NCBI RefSeq assembly: GCF_050908995.1 | Contig: NC_135119.1 | Coordinates: forward strand, 18,815,001-18,879,000 | Source of the DNA: Andrena cerasifolii | Taxonomy: Eukaryota; Arthropoda; Insecta; Hymenoptera; Andrenidae | DNA: 64,000 nucleotides | Reading direction: 5' to 3' | Part shown: in pieces, positions 13,525-25,900 of the stretch | How positions within the stretch are numbered: the stretch's first letter is position 1 | Layout: each line of letters starts with the position of its first letter | Position numbers and translations under genes: made by a program | The notes under the pieces: model-generated | The model's database searches: none | What the model was told of the DNA's origin: nothing | The model's input: only the letters and a program-made list of their open reading frames with translations

Positions 13525-13754
13525 ATTCAATTAAGGTTTGCAGGGCGTTTGCATTAGTACGAAATAAAATTCTCGCGATAAATCAGTTTCATACTTAGCT
13601 GGAGTCATTGAAAATTTGTTGGCTTGAGGACCTTGTGAAGAAAATTAGAGAGAGATACAGAAAAAGTGATTGGTTTTTAAGGGAGCACTCTTTTCTGCCG
13701 TTTCTCTCCCTTCGTAGGATATTCGATAGAGTCGAGGAGTTCAGATTTGGGGTT

Positions 13755-13970
13755 TTAAGAGAGAAGCAAGAAAACAAGCCCGCTTAGAGCAGTAACTAAC
13801 ACAGCGGCCATGTAAGACAACGATATAGATGTTGATCGACGTTGAATTTGATTATTGTACTCACCACGAACTTGTTTCACATATTTTTCACTTCGGAACG
13901 AATTGCTCACGGACTCCAATAGCACGTGAAGACACCTTAGATTTTCTCTGCACGCGCACTCAACTTCGGC
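13755..13970 (-). CDS. klar: klar window exon 10: helix, then transmembrane tail anchor if not spliced
   Basis: The acceptor at 13971-13972 gives phase 0. The first 35 codons read AEVECACRENLRCLHVLL, ESVSNSFRSEKYVKQVR, a spectrin- or coiled-coil-like helix that continues exon 9. A consensus donor GTGAGT lies at 13859-13864, after one base of a Gly codon. If it is not used, the frame continues through GEYNNQIQRRSTSISLSY to the hydrophobic MAAVLVTALSGLVFLLLS and a TAA at 13755-13757. That is a transmembrane segment of about 18-20 residues with basic residues before it and nothing after it: a tail anchor. If the donor is used, the exon is 13865-13970 and the KASH exon must lie further left. Both may occur. 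Confidence 0.72.
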   Translation of the reverse strand, partial: AEVECACRENLRCLHVLLESVSNSFRSEKYVKQVRGEYNNQIQRRSTSISLSYMAAVLVTALSGLVFLLLS

Positions 13971-16900
13971 CTATAACACAAACAAGTAAATCAGTCATCG
14001 AGAAATGAAGTTTCTTTACTGTTTACGTTGCTGCGAACAATTGGAGTGTCACGTTTCTGTGCATTTTAATATACCGATACATTTGCTAGCTCTGTAATAA
14101 AGTCACAATAAAGTCACTGAAGACCCCTCCAATTGTTTCAGCTAGCTTTTGAATGTTTATCTTCTATCATGCATTAAAAGCGAATAGTTCTATTTACCTA
14201 GCATTACCTAATTTCCATTACTTCCACTATTTGGAAGTAATATAACTACTAAAGCTGAGTATGTATCACGCTACGTACCTTCCCAATGGACAAGACCAAA
14301 ATGAGCACATGTAACGAGCCAATGACTTGTTGACAAACATTACCCAAGCAGGATGAGGACAGTGCTAGCGGGAGGCGTATGAGGACACGTATGAGTGTGA
14401 TTGTACAGCAACACCTAATTGTTTTGTTCGTGACTTATTCACATATTTACTGCAATGATACAGTGATTACTAAAGTACTTATGCATCATCGATCAACTCT
14501 CATGAATTCCTTTACTCCTTACGTCGTACAAAGTAGAATATACATAGATCTTGTTAAATTGTGTTTTTTTTTGTACATTCACCTTTAAATTTTCATTACA
14601 TAGCTCCTTTATCTCTAATTTTTCCTAGAATTGTATCACTCATAAATACTAAATGATTCTGTTTGCGATTGGCAAACACAGAGGCTGTTAGGTGAACGCA
14701 CACAGCCACACAGAAGAAACAAGCTTTCATATTAAAACGATTGCTTGCAATATAAAACTGTTTATTCACAACTTTACAATATTCCTAGCTACTAAAATAT
14801 TTCTCTGTTTAAGAATGGTATATCAGTCTGTCGCATACGCTGTACTCAAACATTCACTCTCACGAAACTCGCATAAATTACGTATGTATATTACAAACGA
14901 AAGCAAGGCTCAACATTCGTGTCGTCACATAAAAAGCAAAGGGAAGCAGCGTATAAAATAGAATTTTCTGTATTATTCCAATACACGGTGTCGCAATTAA
15001 AAGCAATATACAAATATACCATTGTAGCCATGATACGAGCTCATTCGATCAACGCTGCAACCATAAGATGCACTACTAAAATTATCTTACAGCTAGGCAT
15101 TCAAAGCAGAGAAGCACAAACAGCAAGCTATTGACATTTCTTGAAAGTGCGCCATACAACAGAGGCCACACTGAAGAAAAAGTATTTACCGCGCCCGCAG
15201 ATACGCACAATGTTAGTAACGGTGCAAACGGTCTTGCGGTAATAGCGAGCGGCAAAATTGTTAGCGTTCTTTAACCACGCTTGAAGCACTTTCAACGCTT
15301 TTCGCGCAAAGTAGTACAGAAACAGTAATATACATACGCAGTCCTCCGCTATCATGCCGTTGTTCTGCCTAAGAAACAGATTTTCAGCGAGCGCCAACTG
15401 CGACTGAGACTTCTCCACCACGTTCTGGATATCCTCTATGTCGCTATCGCTGTCTTCCGTCGTATCGATGATTTCCTGCAATGCACACCATCGAAATACA
15501 CGCATTTAGTATTCGTTATATAATTTGCCATTTTATTTGCTAACTACTTAAGAGCGTTACTGTTAATCAATTGCTTCGAACGTGATACAGGAAATGTGGA
15601 TTAGCGAGCTTAGCGCGACCTATGGAGTGAACTGGTCCGATATGCGAAAATAATTCTTGAAGAATTTTATCGATATTGAGCTAGCTATGGATTAATTATT
15701 CGACGTAAAGTGTAGATTTGTGATTCCTTTTGAAGAGTAGGCTTCTGTTTATTTAAACGTAGAATAATTTCGACACCACTCGCGTGCCACTGCCTGGGAG
15801 ATATTGAAGTGAAACGGCGCGCCGCGCTTTTATGTCTCCGCGCCAGTGGCGCTGAGACCGCGCCAAATTGAAACCGTGAATTTAGAAACCCAAGTGGTTA
15901 TCGTGGTTATCTTACTGTCTACTGAAATCGAGATAAGGAATTGATCTCTTTGTATACAAAGATGTTTACAGTATATTTCGTGATGGGTGCTTTGACACAC
16001 TTTAGAGAATACGTTTTCAACGCGTATTTTATCGTATCTCGTAAGAATAAAATGTATCGCTAAATTGGTCTGAGATATGTGCGTTAGAGATGTGTAGCAG
16101 ATTCTTGTAATGATATTAATTATCGATATTTTACAGAACTACTGCAAAAGCTTTAATGGAGTTAAAAGTGACACTCGACAGAAGTCTGATCGGTAATTCT
16201 TGGCAGAGGAATTAATTATAATGTACGCATACGGAATATTGCAAATTTGTATATTAAACGCTTATAAAAGTCTGTAATTTATATTTGTCGTTGAATCGTA
16301 TTCTACACGTTCCACTGCAAAAGAGCTAGAGTAGCGACTCTGTCCGTAATTACATCGTTTACCCTCGTTAAGATATCATCATTGCCAGAGACGCATTCAT
16401 CTCAGACAACTCTTGATAGGCTTGATAGGAGTCGGAGTGATTCGACGAAGAGATGCAAGACGCGAGAGAAGCTTTCTTTTCAGAATAAAAATATACTCGA
16501 ATGTTCATCGTTATTTAAAGTATTTCATTGCAAAAGTTATTAGCAAATGATCACTATGTATCAGTACATGAATGAAGAAAAGAAAATTGAGAAAAGAATT
16601 AATGACGTGAATTTATATGCCGTATAACGAGCAGAGATATTTTAAAAGTGGCATAAGTGAACAAATCTGGTAGTAAAAGGTAATGATTCGGTGTAAGGTT
16701 CCAAGGTAGAAATGAATTTATTCCAGATATTAATAGGCTTCCGTGTTTGAGCACTCCAAATCAAAGTTTTATTTGCTGCAGAGGAATTACATTCTTCCAG
16801 CAGCAATGTATGTACAAGTGATGATTCTCCGATACCTTTATTTCCGTAAACTGGAATACTGTAACTGCTGCGCTACACAAAACACTACCGCTAACGAAAC

Positions 16901-19900
16901 TAAAGTACGACTTCGGTATACTTTATATAGAAACGCCTCGATACATCACGATTAGAAAAGAACATCACCTGAACATGGAGAGGACCACAACGCATCGAGG
17001 CGATTCCAATTAATCTCACGTGTGTGAAATTATTTCTTACGCATCGTGAAATCGAAAATACTTCTACGAACACTTCTCGTGGATAACAGGAACGATTACT
17101 ACGTTTCTGGCATGCCAAATACTTTTACGATAATACTTTCAAGGAACTGTGGAAACGATACCGATGCCCGTCGAGTCGTTACGATGACACAGAATTAATT
17201 TGCAGTACGGTATGTACAAATAACTCGTAGTATGTACAAGATAATAGAAGGAATCGAGTGCAAAGAGTATAACCGTGGTTTCACAGGAAGAATATAGACA
17301 CTTGGTCAAGAAAGAAGTATAGAATGGAACGTACATGATGCATACGACTTCTAGGCAGCGGGGAACTAGCTGGAACCGCGCTCATACTGGAGGCACAGTC
17401 GGACTGACTGTCGAGGAAGTTCCGGTAATCGTCTCCGAAGTCCAGCAATCTTCGAGCAGTTTCTACGTCCGCCGCTTCGCTGTACGGCTCGCTCATATAT
17501 TTTTCCTAACAAAAAAACAGACCGGTGAATGGCAATAAATAAACAAGCAACAGACATTCGATTAAAATACGATATAAAACGACTAACATTACTTCAATAG
17601 AATTATCTCCTTAATAAGTCCCAACAATATCACTATTACTTGTATAAGCTTTAAAAATTGTATTCTATAAATATTTCATTAAATCTGCAACTCGTATTAC
17701 TGTTATATATATGCGCGTACAAAATAAACAGCTTCATTGACCAGTTACTCTCATCTCGTGAAACTGTTGAGATCCAATATAACGAACAGAGGCACCCGAA
17801 TGATAAAAAGCTAAACAATTCTCAGAAACATCTCACATTTGCGTCCAATATGAAAGACTAAGACACCATCTCACCTGGTAATTGTCCCAGGCCTGCTCAG
17901 AGAACGAGTTGTTCCCGAGGCTGTTCATCTCGACGTCGCTGTCCACGTTCAGCTGTTGATTGCAGAGCTCCTTGGTGCTGAGGACGGTGTCCAACAGGCC
18001 GTCTTCGTACGGGAACCGACCGCGCGTGCAATTACGTTGCTCCTCGCACTCGGTCTCGGACGTGGATGCCACCGAAGTACAACAGGACAGCCTGAACGGT
18101 GGCGTCGGGTCGCTGACTATCGTCCTCTCCGCGGACAGTTGCTGATGAGCCGTGCAACCCGAGAACGAGCCGGACTTCACCAGCGTCGTCAGACGGCCGT
18201 GGCAGTCCCTGGAGATGGTGCGAATGGTGCGGCCACCGCTCACCTTGCGCGCGGAGGACCGTTGCTGATTCGACGAGCTGCCGTCGCTTCCGGCCGACTG
18301 ATTCGCGGCGTTCGCGCCCTCCGAGCTGGACTCGCTTTTGCGGCCCTGAATTTCGAGGGAAAGGGAAAGGAAGAAACGTAAAATTATCCGAATAACCTCG
18401 CTCCTTCTCGCCGGTTTCAGGCCAGCGCGCGCCAACTCCCCCGTTTTTTGCGTGCCCCAGCTTACAAAGTTCTTTTTGCGAAGCCTGCTCTTCTTCCTGC
18501 GCAACGAGCTGTTCCGAACCACCCGACCGTCCTGGCAGATGATCGACTCCTCCAGCAACGTGGACGTCGAGTTGTTGAAGGATTTCCGCGATCCCCTGTA
18601 ATTTGCAATCGAAGAAACGGCGAATGCTGAGTGCCCGTTCCAGTGGATCCTTCGGAGCGAAAGTATGGGAGGAGTCGCGATAGAGTTCGGCTACGATCGC
18701 GGGTAAAAGCTTGATTTTAAGAAATTACAAGGACAGTAGGGATATCTAAAATTTTCAAGCGGAGGAGAGGATTTTAATCTCGTCTATAAAAAGAGTTAGG
18801 AGCACTTGTAAGACTTCGAGTTCCTGGTGTCCGCGTACTTAAAATCCAACATACTTGGTAATACGTATGCGAGTGTATCTATTTAGAGTGCTTGAGAGGT
18901 TGGATCACCACAAAAGTAACCGCTGACAGTGAAATAAAAGGACAGAAGAGAAAGGAAAAGGTTTAGTGAATGTACAAACTCACGTGGCGTCTAGGGACAC
19001 AGACTTGGTCGGCGGTGTGGCGATTAGCTGATGGAGCGCGGTCTCCGAGATGGAGAACTGCGAAATGGGGTCGTTCGTTTGATTCAAACCGGAGTTATTT
19101 CCGATCTGAGAGATGCACGAGACGCTCCACGGCCTGGGCCCGTTCGCTTTCTGCTTCGAGCGCATCACGACTTTCGGCGTGCTCGAGTCCAGCATCGGAT
19201 GCGCTTCGTTGATCGGCGTCTTCTCCGCGTCGTCGAAGATTTCTTGCGACACCGACTGGGACGTGCAACCGAGGGCACCTTCGAACCGGCGATAAGTCGC
19301 CACGCTGCTCTGCAGATCCTCCGACGAAACCGACTGTCTCTCCCCGTCGGATTCCTCCGTCGTGTACTCGCCGCTGGCATCGCAGCTATCCAACGGCTGC
19401 AATTCGAGTTCATTGCAATTGTTACGAAACGTTGTAATCCCCCCCTCCATCTGCCGGTTGGCCCTTGCTAGCAATTGTCGCGCCTAATCGCGCAGAATTA
19501 AATCACCAAACGGCTAAATGCGCGACCAACTGGAACGAAACGTCCAGCGGGACGTGGACCACTATGTTGTTTTGTAAACTCGACTAGAAAGAATATAATT
19601 TCACCTGTCCCTTTCTTCGACTTCAACCACCGACTGGCATCGAGCTATCTTCCCGCGCGAAAAAGTCCCATGCGACCGTAAAAGGAGCTCCTCGGGCAAT
19701 GCGCCGAGTAACAATAGCAATAATTACAACCTACCTGCGACGTGGATCGTCCGTCATGGCCGCGGACGGAGTTGAGCTTCAACCACTCCTTGATCCTCGC
19801 GTACTTAGCGCGGTGATTGTTCGTTATACCCTTCTTATCCTCGAGGATGAGCGGGGGGAAGGTCTTGGACGCACCGGAGCGCCTCTCCTCCCCGACTAAT

Positions 19901-22900
19901 TTCTCAACCTCCTTAATGAGCCTCTGGATGCTCTTCTTGTCGTTTCTCGTTTCGTCGTCGCTGTCCTTCTCCCTCTGGGAGGACTCGTCGGTTTCGTTTG
20001 AACTCTCGTCCACGCACTCCATGCCGGCCTCCTTCGCGCGCCTCATCTTCCTCTCCTCAGTTTTCACTGTTCCCTCCGCGCTCTGCGGCGTCTCGTCGAA
20101 GTCCAGGCGCACCCGGACGTTCGTTTTCCTCTGCTCCGAGGCGTCGTTCGAGCGCGGCGACGAGGTGTACGTCCACTCCTCCTCGGAGGAGTCCTCCGCG
20201 ACGAATGCCGCCTCCTCGTTCTGCTCGGAGTCGGTGTCCAGGTGTCGGAAGTAGAAGGTCGCGCAGTTCTTCGATTTCCTGTCGGATCTAATGGGGGAGG
20301 AAGAACACGGGCTTAGCGATGGGCTAGATTCTTTTCTGTCCACGTGGCGTCTGTGGGGGACGCGACGCGACAGAAACGAGCGTACTTTAATCGTTCGCAC
20401 ATGTATGTACTTCGAGTGGCTTTCATTGAAAAAGATGCTGGAACTCGGGCTACCTTCTACTTGGGAACGTAAGTCTCGTATCGCGATATCTTATACAGTT
20501 TCTCGGGCTAGTTAATCCTTTTCTAAACAGTGAATCATAGGACGTGATATCTCGTGTACCAGAACGGACATGTAAGCAAACGTTTCCGGTCTCTCGCGCG
20601 TAACAGCGTCCAGATAAAACGACGATGCCAAGGAATGGCTCACGGTGAGTCAGGGAATCGCTTCTCGGCCAGCGAAGATGCCTTCGGAATTTGTGAGAAG
20701 AATCCTACAAGCCGCCAGTAAGTGCGCAAAGTCTCGAAAATGAAACGGCTTCGCCCCCGCTTCCCTGACTCGCGCGGGAATGAAAGTGGCGAGGGACTTT
20801 TGCGAATTTATACGCTCGTGCGCGTCAACAGGTGACACGCACGCCCACGCGATAAGAGGCCTGATAAGGGGGGACTTACGTGTTAAACGAGGCGGCCTCC
20901 TCAGTCGTTCTACGACGTTTCACTGGCTCGTTAGCAGCGAGATCGCCGTTCGATTGCCCGACGTTTCCGGGCTGGCCGTCGATTTGATCGCAGCTTTCCT
21001 CGATGGCCGTCGAATTTGTCATCGGCACGGTGTCGGGTGTTGGTGGCATGTCGTCCTCTTCGTACTCGCTTACCGCGCCTTCCTCGATATCACCCTCTTC
21101 GCCCTGATCGCCCAACGCGGACGCGATTCGATTAACAGTCTCGTGGAGATTCTCCGCTCCCTCGGACTTTGCATCCATCACACAGAGCTGACATAGTTCA
21201 TCCTGCGCAGGGAAATTGCAAAATAGATCCTTGCTCCGGCTCCGTCGCTTTATCCCAACCAAACAGTGAATTACTCCAAAATTCTATCGCGATCAATTCG
21301 CTAGACAGACTGTCCAGTTTTATCTACCACTATTTTTAGCGAGTCGTGCCCGATAGCCCACGCGTTTAGATCTGACCGTTGCGCGACTGCCTACCGCGTA
21401 GCTCCGGCCAGATTATCGCGATAATTTTCCACGATAAGGAGTTAATTATCGATCAAGCTGCTAACTGAAACGTTAACGCGTACCCCGGCTCGATTCAATT
21501 TAGGTATCGACCACCGGTGGACGGAAGAATATTCCTCTTCCAAGAGCGCGGCCTTCGCGGAGAAGAAGACATAGGCACATGCCAATGAATGATGAGAAAT
21601 TATTCTGTCTTCGTCAATTTCAAATAGTTTTATTACTTCTTCCGATATGCGATCGCGCGATAAGAACAGGCCAGTCTCGTCGTCTATCTCTCCGCAAGAC
21701 GTCTACATAATAAATTGGAAAGTGTTCGGACCGAAGATCATCCGTGACAAGTCAAGGTAAATTTCAAATATACGGTATTAAATCATTGACAGGAAGCCGT
21801 ATCGATGTTCCCCGAGCAAAAAGCCTGTTCCTCAAGGTAGAGTACAGCGTCTCCGGCGGACTTACACATATACGTGCGTGTCCGATTCGTTTTATGCAGG
21901 CACGGTACAACAGTGCTACGTGCTCGTTTCGCGGCGGATTTCTTTCCACTTAACACTGCTCGAAGTGGCAGCATGCGAGCGCCGTTCGACCAGATTATTT
22001 GTCGCTCCGGAGAATGGAGAGCTACGCTGCACGGACACACTGTGCGGAGGATCGCCCCGTGACGCAACCCTGGCCATTGATTAATTCGAAATTTCACATT
22101 CCTTCGCCGAGCGCGCTGCTTCTCGGCGAACACTTTCGTTCGGTGCACTCGCTGCACCGGCCACGACAAAAACATTCTAATCACTGAAAAGTGAGAGAGG
22201 GCCCCGCCCACTTTTACAACTTTGTACCGAGGTTTTCACTTTTAGGAATTCCACCGCCAATTTGGAGCAGAGGAGAACATTCCTCTTTCCTCGAATTTCA
22301 TTTCGGTACAGCTGGGTATCGCAGGGTCTGCGATTCGAGTGAGCAGCGAAGTGAGCTAGCTAATTGAGATATTTCTAAATATTTCCAGCACGAAACTTAC
22401 GATTTTTAGCTTTCATTGGCGCGCCAAGGCAGAGAGGAATTGCATGTTTTACGATCGTGGAAAAAAGAAATAAAGCCATTTGCGGAATGGCAACTGCCTG
22501 TTTTACGAGGAGCACGAAGAAAGGGAGACGATGGTAATGCAGGAAAATAATGAAACGTAATAACTTGCCGCGCGTTACAACGTAAGGAACTGGTTTCCGC
22601 CGGGAAATAAAACATTGGGGCGAAAAAATATCGCTTCTGCCTGCGCGGGGGAGGGGGGTTGATGCAACGCGCGAGCACGTTCCTCAACGTCACGTACGTG
22701 TAATTACGCGTCAATTTCAATTTTTATTTTATTTCGCCTCGTGAATATTTCAGAAGGTAAAAGGCCCCGCGCGCGCACTTTCTCCCGGTGAGTTCTCATT
22801 CCGCTCGAGCAGAGCAGTGCGCTTAAACAGCAAGAAAGATTTCCGAACTTCCCCGAGGGGGGGGGGAAAAAAAAACAGCAAGAAAAAGAAAACCAGTACC

Positions 22901-25900
22901 GTTCCTTCGCGGTGCCTTCGTCTGCCCACACACCATTCTCTGAACGTCCACTTTTCAATAAGAAGCGACTTTGCGTCATGAAATTCTTTGGAGGAATCAA
23001 GTACCACTGTACTGTAATCGAAAAGAGAGTTCTACTTGCCTGAAGTATCTAAAGATTTCGAGTAACTTGATCGTAACCCAATAAATCCAAGCAGTGGCGC
23101 ACACAGAGGGGAACACCCCCCAAAGAAAGAGGAAGAAGCAGATTAATGTAACCACGACTGAAGTAATTCTTAAAAGGAGAAAAAATGGATTTTATTCTCA
23201 CCTAATGAATTTTATTGAATCTGAATCAAGAGCTTCTTAAAAGGAGAAAAAAAAATGGATTTTATTCTCACCTAATGAATTTTGTTGAATCTGAATCAAG
23301 AGCTTCTTAAAAGGCGAAAAAAAATGGATTTTATTCTCACCTAGTGAATTTTATTGAATCTGAATCAAGAGCTTCTTAAAAGGAGAAAAAAAATGGATTT
23401 TATTCTCACCTAATGAATTTTATTGAATCTGAATCAAGAGCTTCTTAAAAGGCGAAAAAAAATGGATTTTATTCTCACCTAGTGAATTTTATTGAATCTG
23501 AATCAAGAGCTTCTTAAAATGAGAAAAAAATGGATTTTATTCTCACCTAATGAATTGCATTAAAAATATTTTTATCCGTTCAACTCGGCTCCCCCCAAGA
23601 TTCAATCCTGAGTGCGCTACTGACTTCCAGTGAAACCAGAAATTCAGACTAATTACATTTTCGAAACAACTAGGGTAGATGTCCCATTTACTGTCAGTGT
23701 CCCTATTACTGCCACTTTATTTATTTCACTTTAAAAAAAACGTAATGTATAAAGAATAGACGTATAAAGAATGTACTATAATAATAAGAAGAACAGTCCC
23801 AATTTCATGATAAATTATTTTTTAAACTATTCATTATACATTGCATGTTTATTAAGTAAAATAAATGAAGTGGCAGTAATTAGGACATTTACCCTATGTC
23901 TCCATTCAAAAACCCAACTGTTTCTTGACTGAAACTCCAAGCTCCTCACAGATTTCGGCTGCTCCGATAATTATAATATATCCGACTTCCAATGAGAGGC
24001 TAACTGAACCAATTTCACCGACCAACAACAAGGAAACGGCGAAACTAACAACCAGAGAAACTCCATTGACTGGCGCGAGTTCCGGCCGACCCAGCGTAAT
24101 AATATTATCGTTGCTCGTAAACGGCGCACAGATCATTCATCCCAGCAACGCGTGGCGAGTTAAGTTATACAATGCACGTTTGATGCACGCCGGGGTCGCG
24201 CGATCGACGCTCCATGAAATTCCTCCGCGTCTACTATTCCAGATTCGTCGATTTCCCAGACGGCGGGGCGAAAACGATGGCGCAACAACAAAGCTACGGA
24301 AACGTTCACTGGGAGTCACTAAAGTACATCGGGGAACCGCCAGTTTCACAAGAACGCGCGGCGTGCCGGAGGCGCGCAGGTCTCCCGGCGGAGGAACGCG
24401 ATCACTTTTGTTCTTGGAAGAAGACAATGGGCGCTAATAAGGATCAGGCTCATTTCCATATCCAGGTATCCGTTGCTGGGCCGTTACACGGTTTCGGGGA
24501 TATTGTACTTTCGAGGGAGAATGAATTTCAACGCCCGAAACCGTGGGCGCAGGGCGAAGCCAGAAATTAGGGAATGGGACTCGCAACAACGTAAAAGAAA
24601 AAAAGGAAATTTTACTGGCGAACGGTGAAAATCCGGCTGCTCGCTAATAAGAACGCTAATTATAAGCTTGAGGCACAAGCACAGTTACTCTAATTTAGAT
24701 TCCGAAACCGTTAAGAAAGAATTCCAGTGAAAAATGGTAATGGAAGTCGCTGGGTTTCTCTTTTGAAATTAATCCAGCTGATCGGAGCTGCGGAGGGAAA
24801 CTTTAATCGACTAATAGTGATTGAGCTGATTTAGCGATCTTTTTGAAAACGTCACGGAAAAGCGGTCTTCCTGGAGGCTTTGTTAATGTACACAGAGTAA
24901 TTTGTTTCCTAGATTTCGGAGAGGAGTGAATACCGTAATACGATAAAGTACTCTGGATTTCGACCGACCGAGGCACACGTGGAGGCATCACGCACGCGAA
25001 TGTATGCAGGCGGCTGCCTGACGCTGAAAACGAGACAATGGCTGTTAGCTAATAAGGATCAACTTTGCTTGCACAGTCAGAAGTCCATCCTCGTCTTCGA
25101 CCTCCTCACAAGGTCCCCGAAACCGATCCGCCAGCAAGCTACACTCGGAACACGAAATTCCTACGCTGGCACTCAGCTCGACCGGAATTATCCGCCTTTT
25201 GAATCTCCGAGCAGTCGCGTGAAATCACCGTAGCATTAAATTGCTTGAAAACATATGTTTTCCACTGCATACTTCGGCTCCTTTACAAGTCTTATCTCAC
25301 TTGGTAGTGAAACTCCGCGCGTGAATCTTGATTTTCGTTGCCAATCGATTTCACAGAGAACTGTTCCGAGTATTCGTCAACGGCGATGAAAAGCAGTAAA
25401 CTTCACTCGGTGCCCATATCTAGGTACTCTACAAGTATCCAAAGCATCGTCGAGACACCAACGGAACCACACTCGCCTCCGTTCCAACACGATCACTCCA
25501 GTGGAACCCTGAACACCGTCGGAACGACGACGAGGTCCTCCATTAATCGAAATCTTCACCAGAATCCACCAACCGGCGACGATAATACGTATAATCGCCG
25601 TCTACACAGTCACTGATCAGCAACGCGCGGGCTCCTCTTCTCGCATCGCGTGGCTCGGCACAAGAACACCATTGTTCCTCGGCCATCGCCATACCGGTTT
25701 CACGGCCCGCGTCGAATCCGGCATTATCGCTTGCGGAGGAAGGAAATGATACGCACCTCGAAGTAGGATCCGTCGCCGATCGATCGGTTCTCGGAGGACG
25801 CGTCTGTGTCGGACAGATCGGCTCTGGCTGGATCCTCGTAGTACCGCGATCTCGTGGCTCTGTAGCGTCTCGAGCGGTCCGAGAGCGTCGAACGAGCCGA

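Larger units (their letters stand above)
1..13754. other. Sequence downstream of klar, no gene recognised
   Basis: Apart from the repeats listed separately, I found no exon with consistent splice sites on either strand. On the minus strand I looked for a klar KASH exon, meaning three successive Pro codons close to a stop, and saw none. Open frames of 60-110 codons here lack recognisable motifs or overlap repeats. Confidence 0.5.
13971..17334 (-). other. klar: klar introns 9 and 8 (13971-15337 and 15476-17334)
   Basis: These are the introns between exons 10, 9 and 8. The first holds the exon 9 extension and its AATAAA. The second is AT-rich with no repeat or gene that I recognise. Confidence 0.7.
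21203..25756 (-). other. klar: klar intron between exons 3 and 2
   Basis: The intron of 4.55 kb has plus and minus open frames in GC-rich patches near 21.8-22.2 and 24.1-24.6 kb. They show no motifs and overlap each other on opposite strands. A hAT-like element and a small MITE lie at 23.1-23.9 kb, and a G-run followed by an A-run at about 22857-22876. Confidence 0.7.

Noticed and set aside
17956..18381. 141-codon plus-strand open frame opposite klar exon 7
   Set aside because: It is a shadow of the GC-rich klar exon on the other strand, and the minus frame has matching splice phases and known motifs.
19031..19471. 146-codon plus-strand open frame opposite klar exon 5
   Set aside because: Same reason: it mirrors the klar exon and has no motif or splice support of its own.
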